Of a stretch of DNA of 64,000 nucleotides, positions 10,749-21,899 are shown piece by piece. The translations under genes were made by a program, and so were the position numbers. The stretch is from Platycnemis pennipes (taxonomy: Eukaryota; Arthropoda; Insecta; Odonata; Platycnemididae): assembly GCA_933228895.1 (NCBI GenBank), contig OW121851.1, positions 127,705,624 to 127,769,623 on the forward strand, written 5' to 3'. The notes beneath the pieces are model-generated. The model saw nothing but the letters and a program-made list of their open reading frames with translations, made no database searches and was not told the DNA's origin. Each line of letters begins with the position of its first letter. The stretch's first letter is position 1.

Positions 10749-10854
10749 GAGGACCTTGTGTTTCTGGGCGACCAGTTCTCTTCGGCCACAATGCCTACTC
10801 GTCTTGCATTTTGAGGTTCAACGACGGAGGATTCGACAACTGCACAGCGCTCCG
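10749..10854 (+). CDS. Internal exon of a tectonic-like (TCTN) protein
   Basis: The exon follows a pyrimidine-rich acceptor ending CGTAG at 10748 and stops at a consensus donor GTAAGT at 10855. It translates to GPCVSGRPVLFGHNAYSSC followed by ILRFNDGGFDNCTALR. The PVLFG.N...SC.LR pattern matches the conserved core of tectonic proteins, where a typical form is PVLFGYN..SGC.LR. Tectonics act in the ciliary transition-zone complex. The first two bases complete a split codon (upstream intron phase 1) and the last two begin one (downstream intron phase 2). The length, 106 bp, is normal for an internal exon. I found no neighbouring exon with confidence, so flanking introns must be long or the exon is isolated. 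Confidence 0.6.
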
Positions 10855-13800
10855 GTAAGTACAAGCAATTCAGTTCTACATTCATCCAAGCGAATAAATA
10901 ATCCCACGTTTAACGCAGTTGATACATTTTATGATTATTCCCGTAATAAAGCTTGACAATATCCAAGCGCCTCGATATGAATATTTTTTGCTGAAGTATT
11001 TTTGGATTTCAAAGCCAGTTTTTCTATTCCCCCACTGATGTTCGACAACATGTCACAGTTCCATTGGATGTTCCTTGAATGCTCGAACATGGATTCGATC
11101 TAAAAATTCTTATACACGTTTGTATTTAATAAAAAAATCCTTGTAGCCTTTCATCTCCATTCTATAACATTGAGTATGCAAAATCTTTTGAATATTTAAA
11201 CTGATTCAGTCAAGAGATTTGAAATATTTGCACGTCTCATTGGGCGAATTCAAATATTCTGCGACGACAAATAATGCTTTCTATTAGGTTACATTATTCA
11301 CTTGACGTTCTAGATGGCTCCTTCCCGGTAGGCAAATTTTCCTCTTGCCCTATTTGAACTAGGATAAATTGGACGTAACCCGAAGGAAGTGTAGCCAGAT
11401 AGCACATTTATACAGTGAGGAAAAAATATAACAAAAATATAACATAACATATTAAACACTTGGAAATCGGTTCCGTCGAATTCACTCATATCATTCATCA
11501 TAGATTTATCGGGTAGTCAGAATAAGTAGACCCACCCTAATATTTCTTCTGCTGATGGCATACTAAAAGTAGAAAAGAGAAATATGCTGCCCTTATACCG
11601 TTTGGTATATTTTATCGCGTATCTTTAATTTACAATGCAATGAACTTTACAGTGCTGTTTGCAATCATTTTATGATTGCATTATCTCTCTCAATTTGCCG
11701 ATATTATCCGCGTCAATTGGTCTTGTGTGGCGTATAAATCCATCGCAGTTATCGCGACCGGTAATTACACGTCCTTCCTCAGTTGCCACCGAGGCCAGAC
11801 CCTTGCCGCTCTAGAGCGGATTCACACTGGGTGGGAAATTTACCCTATTCCAACCTCCCTAATTGCCTGTCTAGCGAACATGTTCCAATTACTCAGAGGG
11901 AGAAATAAATTCATTGATAATAGGGTATTTCTTGACGTAATTAAGATTTGCGAAAAATTAATTTTTATTTCATTGTTGTATGGCTTTATATATATTGTTA
12001 ATGGTTGTATGTATAATTCAGTGGCCCTAGCAATTAATTTTGTGATGAGAAGGCAAGTTTGTCATAAGAATATGATGTTATTTTTAGTGCAGCACCGGAC
12101 TAAGTAAACCTTAGTAAATACAATTTTTTTTGCTATCATAGTCTGTTGTGCAAAGAGTACAGTATCCGAATGCTATGGAAATACAGCATGTTCTACGGCA
12201 GACACTTTTTCAGCCGGTAAGGGAAATACAGTATACTGCTTTGAAGGTTACAAATTGATAGCAAAGCTCAAAATGCTCTTAACCATTGAGACGAGGTACT
12301 TACGATATCGTATATTACATTTATACTATCGCCGAAATGGTGCACTTTCCACTCCAGACATCAAATTCCAGAAGTTTGTAAGCTTCTGGAAGGCTTAGGG
12401 CTGGAATTCCTGTAGGCTAAAATATTTAGTATTATGCTGAAATTACTCTAATATCAAAATAGTTTAATCGCTCTCAATTAATTCTATCCTCACACTATAT
12501 CAGTGGCTTTAAGAAAAGTGATAACATTATTGAAATTGATTCCAGAATTTATTTTTTTCTGATGGATCATTCTCGAGCATAAAAATAGTAGGGCTCTTTA
12601 TACACAATTTTTTTCATCTCATTCCATTCCTGAATTATTTTCCTCTCCTTAATTGACCTTGAATGGCATTTGGCCTTAAAATCCTACCGCACAACCTCGA
12701 GGCGGTTCTCAGAGCAATGTTTATTTAATCAGCAGATGTTGATGCCCTTTTTTGGCCAAATTTTTGCCTATTATCTTGCAGTTTAGTGCACTAAATTTAA
12801 CTGTATTTGCTCTGGATTAATACTGAATTTCCAAATGCTATAATTTTTTTAACGGGGGGAACTGTGACATTCATTAGAGTTAGTAGATATTTTAAAAATT
12901 GTTCATAAATGCCATTTCATTGATCAAATTTTTGAATATCCAATTAAATCATTCACCTTATTATTGGATACCAGAGGGAATGTAAGAATTTTTTCATTGT
13001 TAAATTGTTCCCGTAATTGCAACCCCTTATTCCTGAATGACAGTGATAAGGATAGAATTGGATGGAAAGTGAAGAAGTGTCAAAAGAAATCGGTGATCCG
13101 CCAGAGCCTGTTCTAAACATACAACACCATGTAATTTTAGCACCTACTTAGTCAGAGGGATCACAAATGACGGAGTAGTGGAATCCGTTGCTCATCACAA
13201 GCTGTATTTCAATGTAATATAAGATGGGGTTCTTTCTTGCCCTCTAAGACTGGATAGCTTATCTCCAATCACCAATAGCTTATAAAAAATGTATGTAAGT
13301 TGCCAGATAAAAGAAATTGGATAATATTGCATCCTTTTTCTTGACTTTGGTGTCATTATTCCCGAATAATATTTTTCTCAAGAGAAAACTGTGATCACGT
13401 ACAGTGCTTTGAACGAAAATATAGTCGTTTCATACGGGCTGTGGTAATTAAAATGCTTAGAAATACTGAAAGTGTTCACGGTAGAGTTCCTGAAGACATC
13501 AATGAGTGGTTCTTGTATGTACTTCAATAGATATTTTTGTATGAGGACAGAGTCCCTTCTGCAAGGCTCCTGTTCCATAATGTTCCATGGGGCTCCATTG
13601 CTCCTGAAAACGACGCGATAAAAAATTAGTAGAAGTGGTTCCCCTTCCTCTTCGTCTTTCAGTGTAAGTCCGGGTAGCATTTATCTCTAAAGCTGAAAAT
13701 TCATGCGAAAGTGTGCCAGTTTGGAATGATAGCATTATGACAAAACCGTTGAAGTATCTGTAAAACCTAATTCTACTTCCGCTTAAAGATATTTTCGCTC

Positions 13801-15180
13801 GGAAACTTCCGGTAGAGCAGCAACATATGAAAACCATGTCTCCGCCAGTGGGTGTTGCCAAGTTTTAACACTTTTCAAAGACACAAGGTCTAATTGTAAA
13901 CGTTTGGCAACATTAAATGCAATAAATTAAGTCTAACTACGTTTCTGCCGCTCCACTTACTGTCCCTAATGTTCCTTCCGTTGTCCAATTTTTCTCTTGC
14001 GCGATAGAAAAATGATAACTGTCATTGTTTTTTCACGCATTCATTCCTCATTTGAGTCGTAAGTGGTGTCAAAAGCGTCAGGATCCGTAGCAGTTGCACA
14101 TCATCCACTGCCGGGGAGGCGAGAACATCCGGTGTGTTTTTTACGGCCGTGGGGGAGAACAAAAGAAGGCCGTGGAGAGTTACCCTTCGTTCTCCGAAAA
14201 CAACTGCTCTCCAAACGAGCGATCATTTGCAGCGCTGAGAGCGTTTTGATTTATCTGTACGGGTTCGCTTAGATTTTGTTATTTTCTTCGGCTGCGGAAT
14301 GTTTTGGGGCCATTATTTATACCCAGCTACGCTATCTCAGCATCTCTTCATCATCTCCGGGTAATGATTTTTTTTCAACAAGGGAACTTGGGAAAAATTG
14401 TGCTACAGACTGGATATTCATGACAGAAAATTTATGGGATTTCGAGAGTGTCAGATAAAAAGGGTTCCCAACTGGTGGTAGTGATTCTGCGTTAGCGTAT
14501 CCCACAAAGTATTGAAAGGCAAGATCATTTTTGTTTCGCAATGGGGCTAGCTCTCCTTCAGACGTTTTCATTAAGACAAATTCAATCAGAAAGAATAGAG
14601 ATGTATCCTAGAATCCAAGTTAAAAGAACAATCATGGTTAATATGGTCGCACAAAGAATATTTGGTGGAGGGATTGAATGGAATGCGGAAATGAGGCGCA
14701 CTTTTTGTATGTGAAAGCCCAGTACTCATTATGCTGATAATTTGACATTTCCCCTGAAGGCAGTAGAAATTTTACTATTTATGTTATATTTATTCATTAC
14801 TCATCGAATTGTAGAGAGTTTATTCATGATCCTTGGGAAATACGCAATATAGTATTACTGGACTATACCAATGAACGGGGCAGCGTATTATCTAGTTTAT
14901 AAGTGCCTTTATTGTGTCAACGTGTCAATAGTTTTGAATTTGATTGCATATTGAAATGCAAAATGACGATCATACTCTATATGTACCCACCACGCAGTTA
15001 CCTTCTTGCCTCCACGTATTTACTATACAATTTCAAACGCCTAACGCCACGTAATAAATTCGCCATAACGCGGTACGGTGAAGCTGGGCATTGATTCTGG
15101 ATATTACTTCCTCGATTCTCCGGCTCTCAACCGACCGACTCCGACTTCTCTGTTTGTGATGTAACTCTCTAATTTCAAGT
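10855..15180. other. Non-coding, probably intronic; one small hairpin
   Basis: No exon could be supported. The frame 11676-12107 is open but has no recognised motif. At 12369-12394, TTCCAGAAG and CTTCTGGAA form a nine-bp stem around an eight-base loop of unknown meaning. Frames at 13378-13861 and 14063-14571 look fortuitous. Confidence 0.35.
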
Positions 15181-15275
15181 GAATGAATTGAATTGAATGA
15201 GTTTATTTTCTCCAGTAGCATTACATAAAATATAACAAGGCATATATGCATACACTTAGCACGTGGAGATAATTT

Positions 15276-15309
15276 AGGGTGTCAGAAGGGTACCTGTATA
15301 TGACACCCT
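15276..15309. repeat. Hairpin in LINE 3' UTR
   Basis: AGGGTGTCA (15276-15284) and TGACACCCT (15301-15309) form a perfect nine-bp stem with a 16-base loop. It lies between the end of the LINE coding frame and its 3' tail. A role in template recognition by the reverse transcriptase is possible but only inferred. Confidence 0.6.
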
Positions 15310-15418
15310 TACAAACATTGGCACATGTGAAATCGAAGAAAATGGAAAAAAATGAAACAATTTTAGTTTTTAACACTGCCAGGGAACATATTCCTCGCAA
15401 CATTAGGTAAGCAAAAAT

Positions 15419-17200
15419 TTATGAAAATAAAGAACAAGACAACATAAAGTTAATTGTTTTTTTACAACAAAAATCGTAAGTAAAAAAAACCGTATACCTT
15501 ATAAAGTGATTGTCTCTTGTATTATAACCAGTTTTTTGGATAGTCGTTCCAAACAATATAGGCCTATCACCAGATCGGATGAAAAACATCCTTAATGTTC
15601 TGTACAAGTACAAATGCCTTATTGGAAGTAAGTTCAATTTTAAGAATAAAGGAAATGAGTGCTCATAGCGGGTTTTTAAAGTTAGAATTCGAACAATCCT
15701 CTTTTGTAACACAACAACTGGTTACAAAGCATTTTTATAAGCACTTCCCCAGCAAATCAACCCATATGTCAACTTAGACTGGGCAAGGGTGCAGTAAATC
15801 GCCTTGCGAAAGATTAATGGGCATTTATTGCGAATAAAATACATTTTGGATAAGCAGGACCGTAGCACCTTAGTAACATCTTCAATGTGCTTTTTCTATT
15901 TTAAACATTGGTCTACGTGTACACCAAGGTATTTATACACGTCTACCTTCTCAATTTTCGGACAGAAACAACATATTTTATCACAATCAGAGTTGTGATA
16001 AATTATCTTCCAATTGTGCACACAGCTATTAGATAAATCATAGCATATAAACTTAGTCTTTTCACTTAATTCCAGTCCATTATAGTCGACCCAATCACGT
16101 AAGGTACACAAGTCCATGTTCACATTGTTTTCTAGCTGCTCCAACGTCAACGAAGCATAGCAAAAAGCTATGTCGTCCGCAAAAGCAGTTGATTTGCCTT
16201 TGAATGTGTGATCACATAAGTCATTAATATATATTAGAAAAAGGATTGGTCCTAATACAGAACCTTGAGGTACACCAGAACAAATCATTTTGTATTCACT
16301 GAGATGATCATTTACTCGTACACACTGGGAACGGTCATGTAAATAGCTTTGGAACCATTTTAGTGAGACTCCACGTATACCCAAATGATACAGTTTACTT
16401 AAAAGAATGTTATGGTTCAAAGTATCAAATGCTTTCGAAATGTCAATAAATAAACTAATCACCCTCCTATGGGAGTTTATTGCCGAATACACTTGACTGA
16501 AGTGTAAGGCAAGTGCATCTTCTGTGCACTTATTAGACATAAAGCCGAACTGATTTTGACTAAAAAAGTTGCACTTGTTCAAGAATTTAATCAACCTAGA
16601 TTTAACAAGCTTTTCTAATATCTTGGAGAAAATTGACAGCAATGAAATAGGCCTGTAATTCCGTACTTCAGGTTTGTCACCCTTTTTATGAATCGGAATC
16701 ACAATAGCCTTCTTAAGTGAACTGGGAAATTCTCCATTTAACAGGCTCAGGTTGCATACGTGAGCAAATACTGGTGCAATATCTTGGATGATAACCTTTA
16801 ACATTTTAGTATTTATCCCGTCAGGACCTGGAGATTTCCGCTGTGGAAGTGATTTGACTATATTAATAATATTAGTGGGTAAAACTGGCTCTAGGAAAAA
16901 AGAACCGGGGGGAGATTGTGTAGCACAAGGGTTTTTTCAATTGCTTACTGATGTTTATACGGGTTTTACTTGAATCAAAGATACTAATAAAGTAATCATT
17001 AAATTCAGACGCTAAATCAAGTGAATTCTTTATTGTTTTACCATTTAATTTCAATTCTAAAGTATCAGGACATGCTGTTTTCTCTCCCACCAATTCCTTT
17101 AACAAATTCCATTGTTGTCCAACATTACCGCGAAATTCTTGAAATTTGCTCATATAGTATTCATTTGACGCAGACCTTAACTTATTCCTTATTACTACTT
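15419..17200 (-). pseudogene. LINE reverse transcriptase (broken)
   Basis: Conserved reverse-transcriptase blocks appear in order on the minus strand: KSPGPDGINTKMLK, NYRPISLLSIFSKILEKLV, FIDISKAFDTLNHNILLSKL, SGVPQGSVLGPILFLIYIND and the catalytic TAFADDIAF, where FADD replaces the usual YADD. After KYLGVHVDQCLK a TAG (15896-15898) stands where the neighbouring reading suggests Trp. The frame continues through IFRKAIYCTLAQSKLTYGLI, a TAA (15722-15724), then QKRIVRIL and LLPIRHLYLYRTL to a stop at 15419. A frameshift near 16900, in C and T homopolymer runs, separates the linker (16872-17153) from the catalytic domain. With two stops and one frameshift the copy is inactive. The enzyme would copy element RNA at a nicked target site. 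Confidence 0.85.
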
Positions 17201-17270
17201 AACTTATTACTTAGTACTTAGACCTTAAACCTAGACCTTAACTTATTACTTAGTACTACCAGTACTACTT
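17172..17270. repeat. Short degenerate direct repeats
   Basis: AGACCTTAACTTATT occurs at 17172-17186 and 17233-17247, with a partial copy near 17220. The first copy overlaps the last readable codons of the LINE, so the duplication formed at or after truncation of the 5' end. Confidence 0.6.
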
Positions 17271-19047
17271 GCAGTGTAGCCAAATCCCTATCTGACCCTA
17301 GTCAACGGTTTACGTTGGCCAGGTGACTGGGTACTGCGTTAATTTCACACTGCACAATCCCATGGGATGTGTTTTTGTAAGTGGGCGTAGAATTGACGCT
17401 CTATTAATATTTACTTGAAAACTTATCATTTCCTCTTAGGGGACTGGAAATTCTAAATTTAGTATTCATCAGCTTGCAGTGCACAGCAAACATTCAATGA
17501 AAATCATTTTAAGATTTTAATTTTCTCTTGGCTGATCGCAGATTTGTATCATTATTGTATTACCTACCTTGCAATGAGAAAGGACATTGAATTCTAATAT
17601 TAAACTGTACAAAATTGGTTGGTTAACCGTTAAGTTGTAAAGATTCACCGTAATCAGTATTTCTTCAGTAGCACTTGGCTGTAATTTATCGAAAAAGAAT
17701 TTTTTGCCTCGACGGGTCTTTCCGTATTACCCTGGTACAAATCAGGCACCCAGTGATTAAACGCCGTCCATGCTGGAAAGAGGCGTGGGATAGGGAAAAA
17801 GTTTCCACTTTTTCCATGCTGAATCATTTGTCATCAAGATCCTCTTGCTAATACCCATATTCCCGCTTGAAGGCTATAAATAAATTGTAAATTCTGATTG
17901 TGAGGTGAGGAGGCATGTGAAATGTAGATCAACAGTCCGTTTATTTTAAGAGTTGATTACGATACTTACAGTGGCCTCTCTTTTCAACACTTTCGTGCAG
18001 TTTATTGGATTTGCAACTGATTCTTTTAAACTCCAACTGATCTTTTAGACTGCAAGTGATCTTTTTGACATTGACAAATCTATTTCAAACGCAAGAACAA
18101 GACTTAACTTACGGGGAAGATGTTTTTCTCGCATGTGGGTATGGAATAAGGCGTTCTTTCAACGTTTTAAATAGATTAGGAGTCACTAACATTGAAATGC
18201 AGAGAGTATATTCCTGTACCTTGGGAATGTACAATATATAAGTACTGGATAATAATAATGAATAGGACAGTGTATTACCTAGTTTTTAAATGCCTTTTAT
18301 TCATTAATGTGTCTATAGTATTGTATTTGAATTTATATAGAGGTGCAAAATGATTGTGAGGTGAGCAAGATATTCATTCCTCCCTTGTCATTTGAAATCT
18401 TATTTCTGAGGATAGCTACAGACCTCACGTTGGGGAAGTACCCTGGGAATGAAAAACAAATGCCTCGGCTCTATGATAATGTTTTGACCCTTTGCAAATC
18501 AAAGCAACATAGGCATACAATTTGGATTTTGGGTCTAGCAAACTCGTGCAACGCTGGATAGCTGGGCGAACCCTGCCGTCTGTGGTCTAGGAGTCTAGTA
18601 ATGTGGTTAGTCTTGAGGTCTAAAGAAAGGCCCTTGATTTAATAAGGTGCATTTACTGGTTGGGGTTTGTTTTTGCTCGGCGGGGGCGAAGCCCATTGTT
18701 GTCCGCCAAAGAACAAGATACCGGGAGATACCTTCCTCCGTCTCGGCCCCATCCTTGACCCCCGCTCCTTCATTCACGATAACTCTCCCATTAGGTCCAC
18801 TCTACTACTCTATCTTATACCACTCTATTAATGCGTCCACCTCATGAGGTGTATTGTGTTTTCGATAAGGAATGAAGGAAAAGTAGACCGAAATCTTTGC
18901 TTGAAGGTTTTCGCAGCTTTTTTATCTATAGCTGTAGCTGTAGACCGAAATCTATTATTTTTCCCTTACCCTCCAAAGAGTGGAATTTAACAATAGGCCA
19001 GGGTGACGATTTGAAAAATCAAATACATGAGTTATTTCCCTGTATTA
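17271..19047. other. Non-coding, nothing recognised
   Basis: No supported gene. A donor-like minus-strand site near 17970 lacks a convincing coding exon. Open frames at 18056-18241, 18343-18561 and 18647-18847 match no family. Confidence 0.35.
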
Positions 19048-19619
19048 TACTGGACTAGGGCTGTGCGAGTCTCGACTTTTTGAGATTCGAGTGAGATAAA
19101 AGTACTGCTCCAATCTCGCTCGATTTCTATGTCAATACGCTCGAAAAAAGTCTCGAGTTATACGGGGCCTTGCTTTATAATGCGACGTAGTAAATTAATA
19201 TTTATTCCCTTACTTTTGCATGATTATTTAATGATGTCATGCCACTAAACGTTGAAAAATCTCTTAGTCTTAGGCTTAGACTCGAGAAGTTAGGAGAGCC
19301 TAGGCCTCGGGGTAGGACCTAACCGAGTCCCTGCTCCATTTCGTGATCGGAGGCCTCGTGCCTACGAACAAATTACGCATAAATAGACACGTATGAACGT
19401 AGGATACTTCTAGAACTAGCATAAACTCAATAAACTAAAACAAGATACAGAAAAATCCGGTTATAACGCGGGTCAAGGGGGACGGAGTTTACGCCCGTGT
19501 TATCGGCAACCAGCCATATTTACGGAAACTTCGTGAGAAACAGTAAATAAAACCTATAAAACTAAATTTTATAACTAACTTATTTGCAGAATACAATTTA
19601 AAATGATGTTTTATGGTTT

Positions 19620-19925
19620 AAATGCACACCGTACTTTAACGGGAGTTTCTAAAATATTCTGATATTTCTTTTGCCGCGGTAGTTGACATCTTTTCTTTGT
19701 CACATAAGTCTTAATGTTTTGTAAGTGTGACAGATGAAAATGATCACAATCGCTCTGTCTCTCTAGCCAATTCTTCAGTTCACCGATTTGATTGAGAACT
19801 TTTTCTATTTTAGGCGTCTAACCCAACTCCCGGAATAAACTTCATTTTATATCACCACGTTTCACTTTGTCGAGTATGCCCAACTCTTCCTTTAATGAAT
19901 AAGTTATTTTCCTTTTGGTAGACAT
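19620..19925 (-). pseudogene. pogo/Tigger-like transposase N-terminal remnant
   Basis: From the ATG at 19925 the minus strand reads MSTKRKITYSLKEELGILDK, then VKRGDIK, a stop, SLFRELG and another stop. It continues TPKIEKVLNQIGELKNWLER. This is the amino-terminal DNA-binding helix-turn-helix style seen in pogo/Tigger transposases. The downstream DDE catalytic domain is absent and at least two in-frame stops are present. It lies inside pogo-type TIRs, which supports the assignment. Confidence 0.6.
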
Positions 19926-20161
19926 CGTTTCCCCTAAAATAAAAAAATACATAATTTACATATTCATATGAATTATGCCGAAAGGTAGAGGTAAACAGCA
20001 CATTCATCACAATAATGCTCTAAGACTGTAAAAATGTAATTACCTTGGTTTTAGCGCCGTGGCAGGAACTTGGAAATCTACCAGCGCGGGAGTAATGCGT
20101 ATTCACTCCACTTATAGTCAGCTCTAGTACACAAGATAGAATGACCAATTTCGATTTGTAG

Positions 20162-20403
20162 CAGCGGCGTCGGAAGTGGGGGGCAGAGGAGGCATTCGGC
20201 CCCCCCAGAATTTGCCCCGGGCTCTAGAGAAATGAGTTTTCATTAATAAAAATTAAATTTCACTCGTTTCCAGCTTGCCTTTTCCCTTCTGATGCATATT
20301 CTACCACCTTCATATGCACTTTTAGCGGAATTCTAGTCTCTACCCCCTCCTATTCGCAAAAAAATGCGGGCCCCTCCCAGCGAAAATAGTTCCGACGCCC
20401 CTG
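20162..20403. mobile_element. Small hAT-type MITE nested in the pogo-like element
   Basis: The ends CAGCGGCGTCGGAAGT and, inverted from the right, CAGGGGCGTCGGAACT form a TIR with 14 of 16 matches. Flanking octamers ATTTGTAG (20154-20161) and ATTTGCTG (20404-20411) agree at six of eight positions. At 242 bp with no ORF, it is a typical hAT-derived MITE. Confidence 0.75.
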
Positions 20404-20564
20404 ATTTGCTGGGTTGTTAATTTTGTTATGAAACAATGTATATGCTTACATTATCGCGCTTGTCTTTCTTTCGTACCTAATTACATATAAGATGTCGCCG
20501 ATTGAGTTGGTGTGATCTTGATGATAGCTTACAGCGGTATGAGCGCCTGAAGTAGCGCCGTTGT

Positions 20565-20785
20565 GACGCGTCGGGATAAAATCTGCTAAAGAGTAACCTT
20601 CCACTTTCAATGAAAATAGTCAATGGAATCATTTAGGGGGACATGGTGAGACGAGTTTGACTGTATTAGACATGCCGCCGACCGCGTGGGACGTCGGGAT
20701 AAAATTCGCGAAAAAGTTATCTACTTCTCGCACGAAAATAGTCAATGTAATCATTTTGGGGGCCATGGTGAGACCCACGGTGTAG
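20565..20785. repeat. Diverged tandem duplication, 123-bp period
   Basis: TCGGGATAAAAT at 20571 recurs at 20694. GAAAATAGTCAATG, ATCATTT and CATGGTGAGAC follow in both copies at similar spacing. The pair sits just inside the right TIR of the pogo-like element, so it may be a subterminal repeat of that element. Confidence 0.7.
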
Positions 20786-21376
20786 TGGGGCGCGTTATAA
20801 CCAGATTTTACTTTATCTATCTAATTTAGGCCTAACCTGTCACGATTTCCATGACCGACAATCTGAGCTAGCGAGTATGTAAATAATTTAAGTAACTAAA
20901 AAGTATTAATTTTATAAAGAACAAGTTCCAGTTTCAAACCCTGTTTTTTAAAATTTGTATGAAATGTGTTTATGTGAATATAGGCCAGGCATATAAATAA
21001 ATACCAAGTTAAAATATGGGGTGAGATCATTATGCTTAGATATTGGGTGATGGTATTTATACTAAAAAAAACTTTAAATATTAGTGGTGAAAGTAGGGGC
21101 CGGTATATTCATAATTCGATGGAGGCCTATCATCGCATAAATACAGGATACCTTCATCCTAATTATTCCACGTAGAAGTTGATCTCTAACAGTAAGTGCT
21201 TAAGTTACGCTCAACAGAATTTGGTTAATAATGCCTAAGCTTAAACTTATATTTGTGTAAGTAGAAAATTAGTACTTACATAGAATAAAGTCTGTAGTGC
21301 AATTTCAGTGCGCTCGAATCTTGCTCAATATCGTTCGACTTAAAAAAATCCCTGCTCACACAGCCATAGACTTGAC

Positions 21377-21899
21377 CCCAGGGATTCTTCTTTTAACTTA
21401 CTATCAAAAATCAAATATTTTCATGATGACCTAGATCACTCTGGCTGTGTTAATGATTTCATCTATTTGTGACCTTAAAAGTTGGTGAACGTTGATCCAC
21501 TTGGCGAACCAATAAACATTTGTTGTTTTTTTATGGTTTCTCTTGTTTTAAGTTTTCCACGCGATACTCAGCCCTTAAAAAAGGATGGAGGTACCTGAGC
21601 GTAGATGCTTGACATAAATGTAGTTTTTCAAGGTGACAGCAGCCGAAATTATTTCAAGATTAACCGAGGTAGGAAGAAATAACGTATGGAATCTTTGCAT
21701 CATGAAATATCATGCCGAGCAGGGATGCTGCATCAATGCATACACAAGTATACGGAAAACTAAACTATTAACCTATTTCATAGTTGCAGGTACTAAACCT
21801 TAGGTTTTGGTCATTTTTTTGCTTGCAGTCACTTTTGATTCTATGATTCTGGTGACTCCACCGAATTATGAGTTAGATGTCATTTTTGTGAAGATTTCA
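21377..21899. other. Non-coding, nothing recognised
   Basis: No ORF or repeat could be supported between the hAT-like element and the first TIR element. Confidence 0.35.

Larger units (their letters stand above)
15181..17200 (-). mobile_element. Truncated CR1/jockey-group LINE
   Basis: A 5'-truncated non-LTR retrotransposon on the minus strand. It enters within the linker between endonuclease and reverse transcriptase (minus-strand reading KLRSASNEYY just upstream of 17153), runs through the whole reverse transcriptase and its C-terminal domain, and ends at 15181-15200 in a simple ATTCA-type repeat after AATAAA. The 3' UTR has a nine-bp inverted repeat (15276-15284 with 15301-15309). No endonuclease domain is present. 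The 5' boundary blurs into short repeats near 17172-17247. It is distinct from the CR1-like family with the TAGATG tail. Confidence 0.85.
19448..20813 (-). mobile_element. pogo/Tigger-like element nested in the hAT-like element
   Basis: The left end CAGAAAAATCCGG followed by TTATAACGCG matches the inverted right end AAGTAAAATCTGG followed by TTATAACGCG, giving a 23-bp TIR with three mismatches. TA flanks both sides (19446-19447 and 20814-20815). The GGTTATAACG-type TIR and TA duplication fit the pogo/Tigger group, and an N-terminal transposase remnant lies inside. Most of the coding region is missing, and a small hAT-type MITE (20162-20403) interrupts it. Confidence 0.75.
19056..21368. mobile_element. 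hAT-like element, non-autonomous, with nested insertions
   Basis: Terminal inverted repeats begin TAGGGCTGTGCGAG at the left. The right end, read inward, is TATGGCTGTGTGAG. Flanking octamers TACTGGAC (19048-19055) and GACTTGAC (21369-21376) agree at six of eight positions, as expected for an aged hAT 8-bp duplication. Subterminal regions are crowded with CTCGA/TCGAG motifs, which are candidate transposase-binding sites. No hAT transposase reading is present. The segment 19448-20813 is a later pogo-like insertion. Confidence 0.7.

Noticed and set aside
11676..12107. Possible downstream exon of the tectonic-like gene
   Set aside because: An acceptor-like CCTCAG near 11780 gives a frame compatible with the phase, but the translation does not resemble the next part of tectonic and no good donor follows.
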